Shown here one piece after another: positions 16,312 through 24,946 of a stretch of 42,806 bases of DNA. The translations under genes were made by a program, and so were the position numbers. The DNA is taken from the NCBI GenBank assembly GCA_011064875.1, contig JAAKFV010000005.1, positions 1 through 42,806 of the forward strand. The letters are read 5' to 3'. The DNA is from Candidatus Anoxychlamydiales bacterium. Its GTDB lineage: Bacteria > Chlamydiota > Chlamydiia > Chlamydiales > SM23-39. Position 1 is the stretch's first letter. Each line of letters starts with the position of its first letter. The notes beneath the pieces were generated by a model. It had not been told where the DNA came from. It made no database searches and saw only the letters and a program-made list of their open reading frames with translations.

Positions 16312-18738
16312 TCAATTAATGTGTGTAATAGCTCCATAAGACATTAGTAGTCCTACTAATTCTATTTTAAACCCTCTTGCATAATCTAGAGCTGTCCAAT
16401 TTTCATGATATTTATTCTCAACATTTAGGGTTTTCACACATTTTGGGGTTTTAAGTAACAATTCAACAGTTTCTCTATTTCCAGATTCTACAGCGCACAT
16501 GAGGGGTGTTTTTCCCTGATAAAATCTAGATCCTAAAGAATTTTTTATCTCTGCATTAATTTCAGCCCCTAATTTTAATAAAAGCTCTACAGCATCTTTT
16601 GCACCCCAACGACAAGCTCTATGAAGGGGAGTTTCATTATTTGAGTCATATGAATTAACATCAATTTTTTTGTCTTTTACTAATAAATTAATTAAATCAA
16701 TATGACCATATCCCGATGCTAAAAATAGCGCTTTTTTTCCATAATAAGCAGCATAATTCCACCAATAGCTTTTTTCTACCTCATAAAGATATTCTACAGC
16801 TTCTTTATTTCCTTTCATTGAAGCCCAATATAAAGCTATCCATTGATCATTATCTGGAAGACGTATGTTAGCACCATTTTTCACTAAAAGCTTTAATGAC
16901 TCTACACTATTATTTTCAGTTGCATAAATTAGTGCTGTTTTGCCTTTGTTATCTTTTGCATTTATTTTCTCTTTTATTTCAGGATTAGCTAATAATGTTT
17001 CTAAGCATTTTGTTTGATCATATTTAGCTGCAATCATTAAAGAGGTAAAATTACTACTATCTTTTGCTCCATTTTTTAATAAAAGCTCTACTGTTGCAAA
17101 ATTACCCATTTTAGAAGCATAATGTAGGGCTGTTTTATTTTTTTTATTAGTTTGATTAACATTAAGATGGGGTATTAATGATTCAAGCGTTTTTTTATTT
17201 TTTTTTGTTTCAGTTATCAAAATTGTATTTTCTTTTTCATCTAAAGATTCATCGATTTTAGCTTTATTTTCAAGTAATGAATTTGTAGCTGGAACTAAAT
17301 CTAACTCGATAGCCAAATCTAAAGGAGTTTTACCATCTTTATTTTTCTTATTTAAGTCATATGGGATTTTTAATTCATTAAAATTCAAAAATAAATTTTT
17401 AAGATTAGCCTTATTTTTCACAGCTAAATGAAAAATAGTATCTTGTTCTTCGGTCTCGAATTTAACCAGATTTTCTAAGAAATCACGTTTATTTAATGCG
17501 TTTAAAAGAGTTTCGAAAAACTTTTCTAAAATATCTGAATTTATTTTTTTCTCTTCAATAATTTTTTTTAATAAAAACATAGCAATGTCATATCTTTGGT
17601 TTTTAACAGCTTTGATTAATGAGCTATCACCATTTTTATCTTCAAAGTTAATATCAGCTCCATGTTTTAAGAGAATTTTTACAAGCTCAATTTTATTAGA
17701 TAAAGTAGCGGCCATTAAAGGGAAAGTACCTATGTTATTTGTTGTATTTATATCGAATTTAATAGATTTATTTACTAAAGTTTTTAATATGTATTCGACA
17801 TCAAATTTTTCGTTTTGTGTCATTATAAAAAAAGCACTCAAGCCTTTTTTATTTTTTTCATTTATCAGCTTATCTGCGCTATTTTCTAATAGCTTAATAA
17901 AATTATTTGGATATTCTCCATTTGCTGCATAATGCAAAGCTGTATTATTTCTAGAATCTTTAGCTGATATATCAGCATCGTTTTCGATTAGTAATTTTAA
18001 AATTGATGAATTTTCCAAATTAGATGCATACATTAAAATGGTTTTATTTTTTTCATCTGCATCTTTAGCATTAGCTTCATTTTTTAATAAAAATTCTACT
18101 AATTTTATATTTTGATTTTTTACAGCCATTTTTAGAGGAGAAAAATCTTTTTTGTTTTTGTCATTTATTTTAGCTCTATTTTTTAATAATAAATCTATAA
18201 TATCCATTTCATCATCTTCAGAAATTATATCTGAAGCTAATATTAATGCTGTATCACCTTGTAAATTTTGAAAATCTACTTTAACTTTTATATCTAATAA
18301 AAATTGTACAGCTTCAAGATTCTTTGTTTGACATGCTAACATTAATGGAGATAAGTGATCGTCTTTGGTTGTGTAGTTTTTGATAATATCTTTGTTTTCA
18401 CCACAATGTTCATAGATAGCTTTAGCTGCTTTTAATTTACCATTTAGTATTGCACTTTGAAATGGAGTGAGATGTTTTTCTGAGCACATTGTAAGTGGAT
18501 TAGCTTTTCCTTTTGTTAATAAAGTTTTTATTATTTCAATGTTTTCGTTTTCAGCAGCGATATGAAGTGCTGTTTTGCCCTCATTGTCTAGACAACTAAT
18601 ATCTGCACCTCGGGTTATGGCAGAATTTACTGAATCTAGTAAATTAAGTTTCACTGCAGTAAGCAAAAAACGATTTAGATCTTCTACTTCTTTATAATAA
18701 GGTGAAAATGAAGACGGAGGAATTGGTGAAGTAGCCAT
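16312..18738 (-). CDS. Long ankyrin-repeat protein, candidate effector
   Basis: An 808-residue protein made up almost wholly of about 21 ankyrin repeats from residue 25 to the end. Clear examples are EGKTALHIAAENENIEIIKT, NKTALHYASKMGNFATVELL and NNETPLHRACRWGAKDAVEL. There is no signal peptide or transmembrane segment. The N-terminus (MATSPIPPSSFSPYYKE) is Ser/Pro-rich, as seen in many type III substrates, but this is weak evidence. AAAGGAG precedes the ATG. Ankyrin proteins of intracellular bacteria often bind host proteins after secretion; for this one that is inference. Some repeats are degenerate, for example near residues 385-410. Confidence 0.9.
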   Translation of the reverse strand: MATSPIPPSSFSPYYKEVEDLNRFLLTAVKLNLLDSVNSAITRGADISCLDNEGKTALHIAAENENIEIIKTLLTKGKANPLTMCSEKHLTPFQSAILNGKLKAAKAIYEHCGENKDIIKNYTTKDDHLSPLMLACQTKNLEAVQFLLDIKVKVDFQNLQGDTALILASDIISEDDEMDIIDLLLKNRAKINDKNKKDFSPLKMAVKNQNIKLVEFLLKNEANAKDADEKNKTILMYASNLENSSILKLLIENDADISAKDSRNNTALHYAANGEYPNNFIKLLENSADKLINEKNKKGLSAFFIMTQNEKFDVEYILKTLVNKSIKFDINTTNNIGTFPLMAATLSNKIELVKILLKHGADINFEDKNGDSSLIKAVKNQRYDIAMFLLKKIIEEKKINSDILEKFFETLLNALNKRDFLENLVKFETEEQDTIFHLAVKNKANLKNLFLNFNELKIPYDLNKKNKDGKTPLDLAIELDLVPATNSLLENKAKIDESLDEKENTILITETKKNKKTLESLIPHLNVNQTNKKNKTALHYASKMGNFATVELLLKNGAKDSSNFTSLMIAAKYDQTKCLETLLANPEIKEKINAKDNKGKTALIYATENNSVESLKLLVKNGANIRLPDNDQWIALYWASMKGNKEAVEYLYEVEKSYWWNYAAYYGKKALFLASGYGHIDLINLLVKDKKIDVNSYDSNNETPLHRACRWGAKDAVELLLKLGAEINAEIKNSLGSRFYQGKTPLMCAVESGNRETVELLLKTPKCVKTLNVENKYHENWTALDYARGFKIELVGLLMSYGAITHIN

Positions 18739-18888
18739 TTTTTATTCTCCTTTAATGTTTATTCAAAGAGCGCATATATATAAAAATCTAATTTGAAGAC
18801 TATAATGATTTTATCTAAATATTAAAATATTTTTTTTATCTTTGAATTTCTTGTAGTTAAATTTTCGACAATATAAACTTATCAGATT

Positions 18889-19785
18889 ATGGAAAAAGAA
18901 ATTATAAAAAGAAGCTTTGGCACTCATGATGGATCATTTCATGCAGATGAAGTTTGCGCATGCGCTCTACTACTCTTATATGATCTTATCGATAAAGATA
19001 AAATCTATAGATCTAGAGATCAAACAACAATAAATCAATGTGAATATGTGTGCGATGTTGGTGGTATATATGACCCCAAAATTAAAAGATTTGATCATCA
19101 TCAAAAGGAATACAATGGAGAGCTAGCTAGTGCAGGAATGATTCTTCTCTACTTAAAAAATCAAGCCTTTATGGATCAAACTCTCTTTGATCATCTCAAT
19201 TACTCTTTAATTAAAAATGTTGATGCTCACGATATCGGTAAAACTGAAAATAAAGGCTATTCATTCTCTCAAATTATCACTAATTTTATCCCAATAGACT
19301 ACAACGCATCTGCTAAAGAAAGACTATCGGCCTTTCTAAAAGCTGTAGAGTTCTCTTATAACCATCTAAAAAGAATGCAAGAGCGCTTTTTTTACTCTAA
19401 AAAATGCTCTCATAAAGTTAAAAAGGCTATGGAACCCAACCAAAAATATCTACTTTTTGAAGAGTCAATTCCTTGGCTAGATGCCTTTTTTGAATCAGGA
19501 GGAGAGTCTCACAAAGCCCTTTTTGTTGTTATGCCCACTCAAAGTCACTATAAGCTAAGAGCAATCCCACCTGATAGTAATTCTCGTATGAAAGTGAGGT
19601 TTCCTCTTCCCTTGGAATGGGCAGGTCTTCACGGAGAAGATCTTCAAAAAGTCTCAAAAATAGATGGTGCTATATTTTGTCATAAAGGTAGGTTCATATC
19701 CATTTGGAAGACTAAAGAAGATGCTATTAAAGCTCTAAAATATGTATTTAAAAAAGCAGGTATTGATTATGGCAACGATCTTTGA
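18889..19785 (+). CDS. MYG1 (UPF0160) family phosphohydrolase/exonuclease-like protein
   Basis: A 298-residue protein of the MYG1 family, which belongs to the DHH phosphoesterase superfamily; the eukaryotic members are reported as RNA exonucleases. Metal-binding motifs are visible: GTHDGSFHADE (residues 11-21), D56 in VCDVGG and FDHHQ (68-72). The length fits the family. No Shine-Dalgarno sequence is seen. The gene overlaps the following HIT gene by 17 bases, so they are probably translated from one mRNA. The bacterial substrate is not known; a nucleotide or short RNA is the reasonable guess, and a HIT hydrolase as partner is in line with that. Confidence 0.88.
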   Translation: MEKEIIKRSFGTHDGSFHADEVCACALLLLYDLIDKDKIYRSRDQTTINQCEYVCDVGGIYDPKIKRFDHHQKEYNGELASAGMILLYLKNQAFMDQTLFDHLNYSLIKNVDAHDIGKTENKGYSFSQIITNFIPIDYNASAKERLSAFLKAVEFSYNHLKRMQERFFYSKKCSHKVKKAMEPNQKYLLFEESIPWLDAFFESGGESHKALFVVMPTQSHYKLRAIPPDSNSRMKVRFPLPLEWAGLHGEDLQKVSKIDGAIFCHKGRFISIWKTKEDAIKALKYVFKKAGIDYGNDL

Positions 19786-20110
19786 AAAGATTATTAATAA
19801 AGAGATTCCAGCAACTATTTTGTATGAAGATGATACAGTTATTGCTATCAAAGATAAGTTCCCAAAAGCGCCTGTTCATTTGCTTATCATCTCAAAGAAG
19901 GTGATTCCATCGTTTCAACACATAGAAAAAAATGATCTTCCGATAATTGGTAGGATGATAGAAGTATCTCAAAAGTTAGCTAAAGAGTTTAAAGTAGAAA
20001 AAGCATATAGGCTTCTTACGAATGTAGGGGAGTCAGCAGGCCAGAGTATTTTTCATCTGCATTTTCATTTGCTTGGTGGTAAAACTCTTAGCGAGAGTGA
20101 GATTATTTGA
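19769..20110 (+). CDS. HIT family nucleotide hydrolase
   Basis: A 113-residue histidine-triad protein. I take the ATG at 19769, where homologues begin (MATIFEKIINKEIPA); the longer frame from 19742 lies wholly inside the MYG1 gene. The catalytic triad HLHFHLLGG is near the C-terminus. NVGESAGQSIFH just before it is typical of the Hint branch that hydrolyses purine nucleoside phosphoramidates and adenylates. AGCAGG stands 11 bases before this ATG within the MYG1 coding sequence. The protein is cytoplasmic. It converges with the coiled-coil gene with a 22-base gap. Confidence 0.93.
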   Translation: MATIFEKIINKEIPATILYEDDTVIAIKDKFPKAPVHLLIISKKVIPSFQHIEKNDLPIIGRMIEVSQKLAKEFKVEKAYRLLTNVGESAGQSIFHLHFHLLGGKTLSESEII

Positions 20111-20132
20111 GAGAATAAATATGACTTTAAAA

Positions 20133-21491
20133 TTATGCTTGTTGAGGGATAAATCTAAGTATCTTAAAAGCAAAGTCAGATTTTACTTTTAGTTGATCCT
20201 TTTGGAATTGTTTTTCTGCAGCTTCAAGTTCTCTTTTTGTTGATTCTGAAGTAGCAATTAATTGTTTTTCTTCTAAGACTAATGGATTTCTTTTTTGCTT
20301 TAATGATTCTAGTTCTACTTGAGTAGAAGCAATTTCTACCTTATTTTCTTCAATATCTTCACTAAATCGTTCCATTTTTTCTTCAAGATCTCTAAGAGAA
20401 ATGTTTAAAACTTTTAATTTTTTTGAAATATCAACAATATTTCTTTTCACCTGCTCAAGAGTAGCAAATAAAGATTCTCCTTTTTCAGTTAAATTCGTAT
20501 AATAAGAACTTAAATCTTCATTATTTTCAACCGCTCTCTCAAAATCATTTACAAAGTTTATTCCAGAAAGAACATCTTCATCAAAAACATCTCCATTTTC
20601 TAAAACTTGAGCTATTAAAGAACTTTTTATTTTATCATACAATTTAGTATAGTCTTCTAAAGCAGCTGCCTTTGGAGCGATTTCATTTTCAATATCTGCT
20701 TTTGTTTCAAATTCAAATTCAAATACTTTTTCTAAATCTGTTAATTCAATACTCTTTAATCTTATTTTTTCAGTTAACTCAGCTATTGCACCTGACATTT
20801 TTTGCTTTGCAATATTTATTTCGGTATTTTTTCTACTTAAAGTATTTACATCTCGAGGGGTCGTATGTATAAGAGCTCCTTCAAGTGTATTTAAAAGTTT
20901 TCCAATTGCTTCAAATGTGCTTAAATTCCCTTCTTCTATAGAAATTCCATCTTCAGGACTCATTTTTTCATATTCTTTAAGATAATCTTTTAGTTGTGTC
21001 AATTCAGTTTTTGGTATGATTTCTTTAAACGCAACTTGATCGCTTTTATTTAAAAGTTCTTGAGCTAAGTGTAGAGCTGAGCTTACACTAGATTTGAAAG
21101 CTATTTTTTGACTTTGAGATAATGCAGGAGTTGGTTTAGATTCTGAAAAAAGGCTTAAATCTTCGATTTTTTTAACTGTATGATTAGTACCAAAATAATG
21201 CCCATCAACGAAATTACCATCAGTACCGAATTCACCTTTTTGAGCAGCTTCTAGGTCATTAGACTTTTCATATTTTGTAAAATTGTGTTTTTTTATTACA
21301 TATTCATAGTTTTTATCGTTTGCATTTGTATAGATTACTTCAAAGTAGTTACTAAAAATATCAGCAGCAATTTTATAAATAAAATGTACAATTTTGTTCA
21401 ATAATCCAGTTTTTCTGGAAGATGACAAAAATTCTACATCAGCTGTAACGCCTTTGTTGCTTGTTATTCTTAAGGTATTATTTGTACTCAT
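20133..21491 (-). CDS. Coiled-coil protein, function unknown
   Basis: I start at the ATG at 21491, because GAGGG lies just before it; the longer frame from 21539 would add 16 residues and has no ribosome-binding site. The 452-residue protein has an N-terminal globular part (about 1-110) and then long heptad-rich helices, especially about 220-280 and 330-435 (for example LEEKMERFSEDIEENKVEIA). There is no membrane segment. The family is not recognised. Alpha-helical proteins of this kind are often secreted or structural in Chlamydiae, but no evidence in the sequence decides that. Confidence 0.75.
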   Translation of the reverse strand: MSTNNTLRITSNKGVTADVEFLSSSRKTGLLNKIVHFIYKIAADIFSNYFEVIYTNANDKNYEYVIKKHNFTKYEKSNDLEAAQKGEFGTDGNFVDGHYFGTNHTVKKIEDLSLFSESKPTPALSQSQKIAFKSSVSSALHLAQELLNKSDQVAFKEIIPKTELTQLKDYLKEYEKMSPEDGISIEEGNLSTFEAIGKLLNTLEGALIHTTPRDVNTLSRKNTEINIAKQKMSGAIAELTEKIRLKSIELTDLEKVFEFEFETKADIENEIAPKAAALEDYTKLYDKIKSSLIAQVLENGDVFDEDVLSGINFVNDFERAVENNEDLSSYYTNLTEKGESLFATLEQVKRNIVDISKKLKVLNISLRDLEEKMERFSEDIEENKVEIASTQVELESLKQKRNPLVLEEKQLIATSESTKRELEAAEKQFQKDQLKVKSDFAFKILRFIPQQA

Positions 21492-21834
21492 TTTATCCCT
21501 CAAAGAGGTTGTTTTATTTTTAGTTATATATAATCTCATTATTATGATAACATATTATTTAATAATTGTCAATTATTATTGGTTTATTCTAACGTTTTAA
21601 GGGATTTATAGTTAATTAGTTATGTTTAATTTCAACTAAACGCTTAAGTCATTGATATTTAATGGCATTTAAAACGATTATTTAGATGTTTCTAATAAGT
21701 GATTTAATTTTAGGGGTTTATGTTGAATGTAATCGTTTATATCTACACATATTCTTAATGAAGCAGATAAAAATAAATTTTTGCTTTGAGATGTTTTATT
21801 ATTTGGTTATATTGATTTAAAACGAATGGATATT
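21492..21834. other. Divergent intergenic region
   Basis: About 340 AT-rich bases between the coiled-coil gene on the minus strand and the HEAT-repeat gene on the plus strand, so it must hold both promoters. I see no convincing -35/-10 pair with normal spacing and no RNA gene. A short symmetric element, CATTGATATTTAATG (near 21650), is the only visible structure. Confidence 0.4.
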
Positions 21835-23556
21835 ATGAAGCATTTTCTTGTAATAGCTTTATTGTTAGTGTCTTACATATTTGCTGGGGAGAATGCCCAA
21901 CTAGATAGGATTAACTCTCATATACTTATAGAAGATTTTTCGTCAGCATTAGATGATGCAAAATCTAGCTTTGATAAATATGGAGCTTCTAATAAGTTAA
22001 AATTCAAATACATAGAATGTTTAGCTTTAAATGGAGAAGAGCTAAAAGCTATTAAAGAGCTGAAAAACTTAAATGAAGATGATTATAAGAATCTAAATTT
22101 TGATACTATTGAAAATATCTCATGGGCAATCTTAAATAAAGCGTCAAAATCTACCCAATATACAACTAGACTTACGACCTTGATAGGAGTGCATCTAACT
22201 CAAGATGTTAGAGCTATAAAAATATTGAATAATTCGATGAAAGACTCAAACGCAATTATTAGAAGTGTAGCTTTGCAGCTATCTTCTTCTTATATGGATA
22301 AGCCTCTAAAAGAGATGGTAAATAACCTATTTTTAAATGAAAAACTCTGGCTAGTAAGATTAGAGGTTATTAAAGCTATTGGTAAAATGAAAGTATTTGA
22401 GAGAAAAAATGAGCTTAAAGAGATCATAGCAGATGAAAAAGCTACCTTTGAAGAAAAAGAAGTAGCTATGTCTTCTTTAGTAAATATCATGGAAGATATA
22501 GATTTTGAAGAGATCAAAAGTCTATCTAATAGTAAAAAAGCTGGTCTTAGAAAATTATCTTGCGATCTAACTAGTTATTTCGATGTAAAAGAGGCTAAAG
22601 ATCTAATAATTAAACTCACAGAAGATCCAATATCTGATGTTAGAATATCCGCTTTAAATGCTATATCTTTAAACTTTTTAAATGAGATCAAAGATAAAGA
22701 TCTAAAAAATCTTCTTCTAAAAGCTGTCGATGATCCCTCTCCAGAGGTATGTATAACAGCTAGCTACATAGCTATTTTAAAAAATTATAGCTTTGGTGAA
22801 AAAAAATTAAGAAAATATTTTTATGATCAAGATGTTGATAATGCTAGATTTGCAGCAGCTGTTTTAGGTAAATTATCCAATAAATGCTTAAGGCTAAAAA
22901 AAACGGTTTTAAATAAACATCCAGATATTTTTGTAAAAGCAAATATAGCAATTGGGTTAATTGGAGAGAGAAAATTAGTAAAAGAGGCAACAGATACATT
23001 ATTTACCTTTTTAAAATATGACGATAAACTTATGTGGGAAAATAGAAAAAATCCACTTTTTGAAGTTCTATATCCTAGCTATATAAGACATGTTGATCAA
23101 ATGCCAAGATATCCAGAAGCAATAGATAAAATGACTAGATTACAGCTTCTATCAATGCTAGCTGTTGTAGAAGATCCAAGAGCAATAGAAGCTATAAAAA
23201 GCTTTTTAAAGCAAAAAGGTTGGGGTATAACAGGTTTTGCATCAGCAACCCTTTTAAAAGAAGGGGATGAAGAAGCTCTAAATATTATAAAAGAGCTTTT
23301 AGATGAGAAAGAATCAGATGTAAAAGTTCAAGCAGCTTTAGTGTTAGCTCTTTTTGGGAAAGACCCAAGTGTTATCTCTACTTTAGAAAAAGCATATATT
23401 GATGCTGATTATAATATGAAAATACAGATCTTAGAAGCTATAGGCCATATTGGGTCTAAAAAATCTATAAAATTTTTAATAAATACATTAGATGAGCCTT
23501 ATCAAAATTTAAGGGTTGTTTCAGCCTCTTCTATGATTAGATGTCTAAATAGTTAA
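21835..23556 (+). CDS. Exported HEAT-repeat protein
   Basis: A 573-residue protein. The ATG at 21835 gives a clean signal peptide (MKHFLVIALLLVSYIFAGE, cleavage near residue 17); an ATG nine bases earlier is possible. After a helical region (about 20-115, TPR-like in character) come many HEAT or armadillo-like repeats with patterns such as DPISDVRISALNAIS and DPSPEVCITASYIAI up to the C-terminus. The protein should be an elongated solenoid in the periplasm or at the surface, serving protein-protein contact. No enzyme motif is visible. It converges with the Inc-like gene, with only two bases between the stops. Confidence 0.85.
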   Translation: MKHFLVIALLLVSYIFAGENAQLDRINSHILIEDFSSALDDAKSSFDKYGASNKLKFKYIECLALNGEELKAIKELKNLNEDDYKNLNFDTIENISWAILNKASKSTQYTTRLTTLIGVHLTQDVRAIKILNNSMKDSNAIIRSVALQLSSSYMDKPLKEMVNNLFLNEKLWLVRLEVIKAIGKMKVFERKNELKEIIADEKATFEEKEVAMSSLVNIMEDIDFEEIKSLSNSKKAGLRKLSCDLTSYFDVKEAKDLIIKLTEDPISDVRISALNAISLNFLNEIKDKDLKNLLLKAVDDPSPEVCITASYIAILKNYSFGEKKLRKYFYDQDVDNARFAAAVLGKLSNKCLRLKKTVLNKHPDIFVKANIAIGLIGERKLVKEATDTLFTFLKYDDKLMWENRKNPLFEVLYPSYIRHVDQMPRYPEAIDKMTRLQLLSMLAVVEDPRAIEAIKSFLKQKGWGITGFASATLLKEGDEEALNIIKELLDEKESDVKVQAALVLALFGKDPSVISTLEKAYIDADYNMKIQILEAIGHIGSKKSIKFLINTLDEPYQNLRVVSASSMIRCLNS

Positions 23557-23558
23557 TC

Positions 23559-24344
23559 TTAAAAAATTAATTTAGAAATCTCATATATATCTAAATTTTT
23601 TACTTCTAAAGAAGTTAAACATTTTTTGTGTTTTTCTTTTTGAATTTTATCTTTAAAAATAAAATATACATCGTCTTTAGAGAGTATTGCAGCTTGTCTT
23701 TTTGCGAAACTTAAAGAAATTCTTTTACCAAAATCTTCTAAGGATTTTTTAGAAGTTGGATTTTCTATTATATGATGAATTTCAGCTTGTTTTAACTTAG
23801 CTCGTAGAACTTCATTTTCTTGTATTTCGTGTTTTTGTTTCTCTAAAACATAGTTTAAATTTGGATCTGTAGTATCATTTTTTTTAAGCTCTTCAATTTC
23901 ATTTAAAGATTTTTCTTTTTTTGTCTCCCATGCTTTAAAATGAGCAATAGCTGGAATAGATTTTTCTATATCTTTAGAAGTGCATTTAATCTTATCTAAA
24001 TATTTTTTTATATCAGATTCTTTTTGAGTTTTTAAGGTGTTTAATTCTTTTAAAACATCTTTATAAAAAGCTGCTGTTTTTGTACATGCTTTTGCTGAAA
24101 CTAAAAGCCTAGAAAGTAAAACTCCTATAACAGGCGCTGTAATACCGATTGCTATGTGCACCATTGGAATGGTAGCTGAGCTAACTGAGATTAAAGATAA
24201 TAAATATATAGCAAATATTGTAATAACAAAAAAATTAATTATAGATGCTATTTTTAAAATTTTAGCTTTTCTAATATTTGCTATATAAGCTTTTTGGATA
24301 TCTTTAGTGAAAATTGGATTTAAAGAAGTTACTTGAGTTGTCAT
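23559..24344 (-). CDS. Two-lobed membrane protein, candidate inclusion-membrane (Inc) protein
   Basis: A 261-residue protein with two closely spaced hydrophobic segments (about 30-54 and 59-84) joined by a very short turn (SSATIP), flanked by a basic N-terminus and a long helical, charged C-terminal domain (about 90-261). This bilobed hydrophobic domain near the N-terminus is the defining mark of chlamydial Inc proteins, type III-secreted proteins that sit in the inclusion membrane with both ends facing the host cytosol. There is no cleavable signal peptide. No sequence family is recognised. A plain inner-membrane protein is the alternative. Confidence 0.7.
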   Translation of the reverse strand: MTTQVTSLNPIFTKDIQKAYIANIRKAKILKIASIINFFVITIFAIYLLSLISVSSATIPMVHIAIGITAPVIGVLLSRLLVSAKACTKTAAFYKDVLKELNTLKTQKESDIKKYLDKIKCTSKDIEKSIPAIAHFKAWETKKEKSLNEIEELKKNDTTDPNLNYVLEKQKHEIQENEVLRAKLKQAEIHHIIENPTSKKSLEDFGKRISLSFAKRQAAILSKDDVYFIFKDKIQKEKHKKCLTSLEVKNLDIYEISKLIF

Positions 24345-24459
24345 AATATAAAAAATATTTTTGCAAAAATATATCTGAGATGATATTTTAAATAAATGAT
24401 ATTTTTTGATGAAACATATAAGAAAAAATAATTAAAAAAAAGTTTTTTGTGGCAAGTTA

Positions 24460-24489
24460 TTGACATTAAAGGCAAAATGGTGGTTTACT
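24460..24489 (+). promoter_or_regulatory. Promoter-like site before infA
   Basis: A perfect -35 hexamer TTGACA (24460-24465) is followed after 18 bases by TTTACT (24484-24489). It lies 32 bases before the infA start and suits the main sigma factor. It probably starts transcription of infA and perhaps the following genes. Confidence 0.55.
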
Positions 24490-24520
24490 ACATACCGTTT
24501 ATGATTCAATTTTAATAAAA

Positions 24521-24739
24521 ATGGCGAAAGAAGAGACGATTAAGTTAGAAGGAGAGGTTCAAGAGCTGCTTCCGAATATGAGTTTTAGAGTAACTTTAGA
24601 AAACGGAATGACAGTTTTTGCACATCTTTGCGGAAAAATGAGAATGAGAAATATTAGAGTTTATGTCGGAGATAAAGTTACTGTTGAAATGTCTCCTTAT
24701 GATTTGACAAAAGCTCGAATTATTTATCGGCACAAATAA
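24521..24739 (+). CDS. infA: Translation initiation factor IF-1
   Basis: A 72-residue S1/OB-fold protein that binds the A site of the 30S subunit during initiation, together with IF-2 and IF-3. It shows the typical opening ([19 protein letters not shown]), the FRVTLENG stretch, [13 protein letters not shown] and [23 protein letters not shown] in a slightly shorter form. The length is normal. There is no Shine-Dalgarno sequence before the ATG. It is the first gene of the conserved chlamydial block and lies 77 bases before tRNA-Thr. Confidence 0.97.
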   Translation: MAKEETIKLEGEVQELLPNMSFRVTLENGMTVFAHLCGKMRMRNIRVYVGDKVTVEMSPYDLTKARIIYRHK

Positions 24740-24816
24740 ATTATTATTGATTTTAAAAGTTAAAAAAAATTAAGCTAGTATGCTTTCAATGTTTAAAATG
24801 ATTTTTTTTCGAAAAT

Positions 24817-24888
24817 GCCCAGATAGCTCAGTGGTAGAGCACTTGCATGGTAAGCAAGCGGTCGTAGGTTCAATCCCTACTTTGGGCA
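24817..24888 (+). tRNA. tRNA-Thr (GGT)
   Basis: The acceptor stem GCCCAGA pairs with TTTGGGC, the D arm is GCTCAGTGGTAGAGC, the anticodon stem-loop CTTGC-ATGGTAA-GCAAG carries GGT, and the T arm is GTAGG-TTCAATC-CCTAC. CCA is not encoded. It lies between infA and tuf as in Chlamydia. Confidence 0.96.
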
Positions 24889-24946
24889 AAAAGATCAAAA
24901 GAAATATGTATCAAAAATTACTTCAGCCTTATGGAGGAAAATAACA

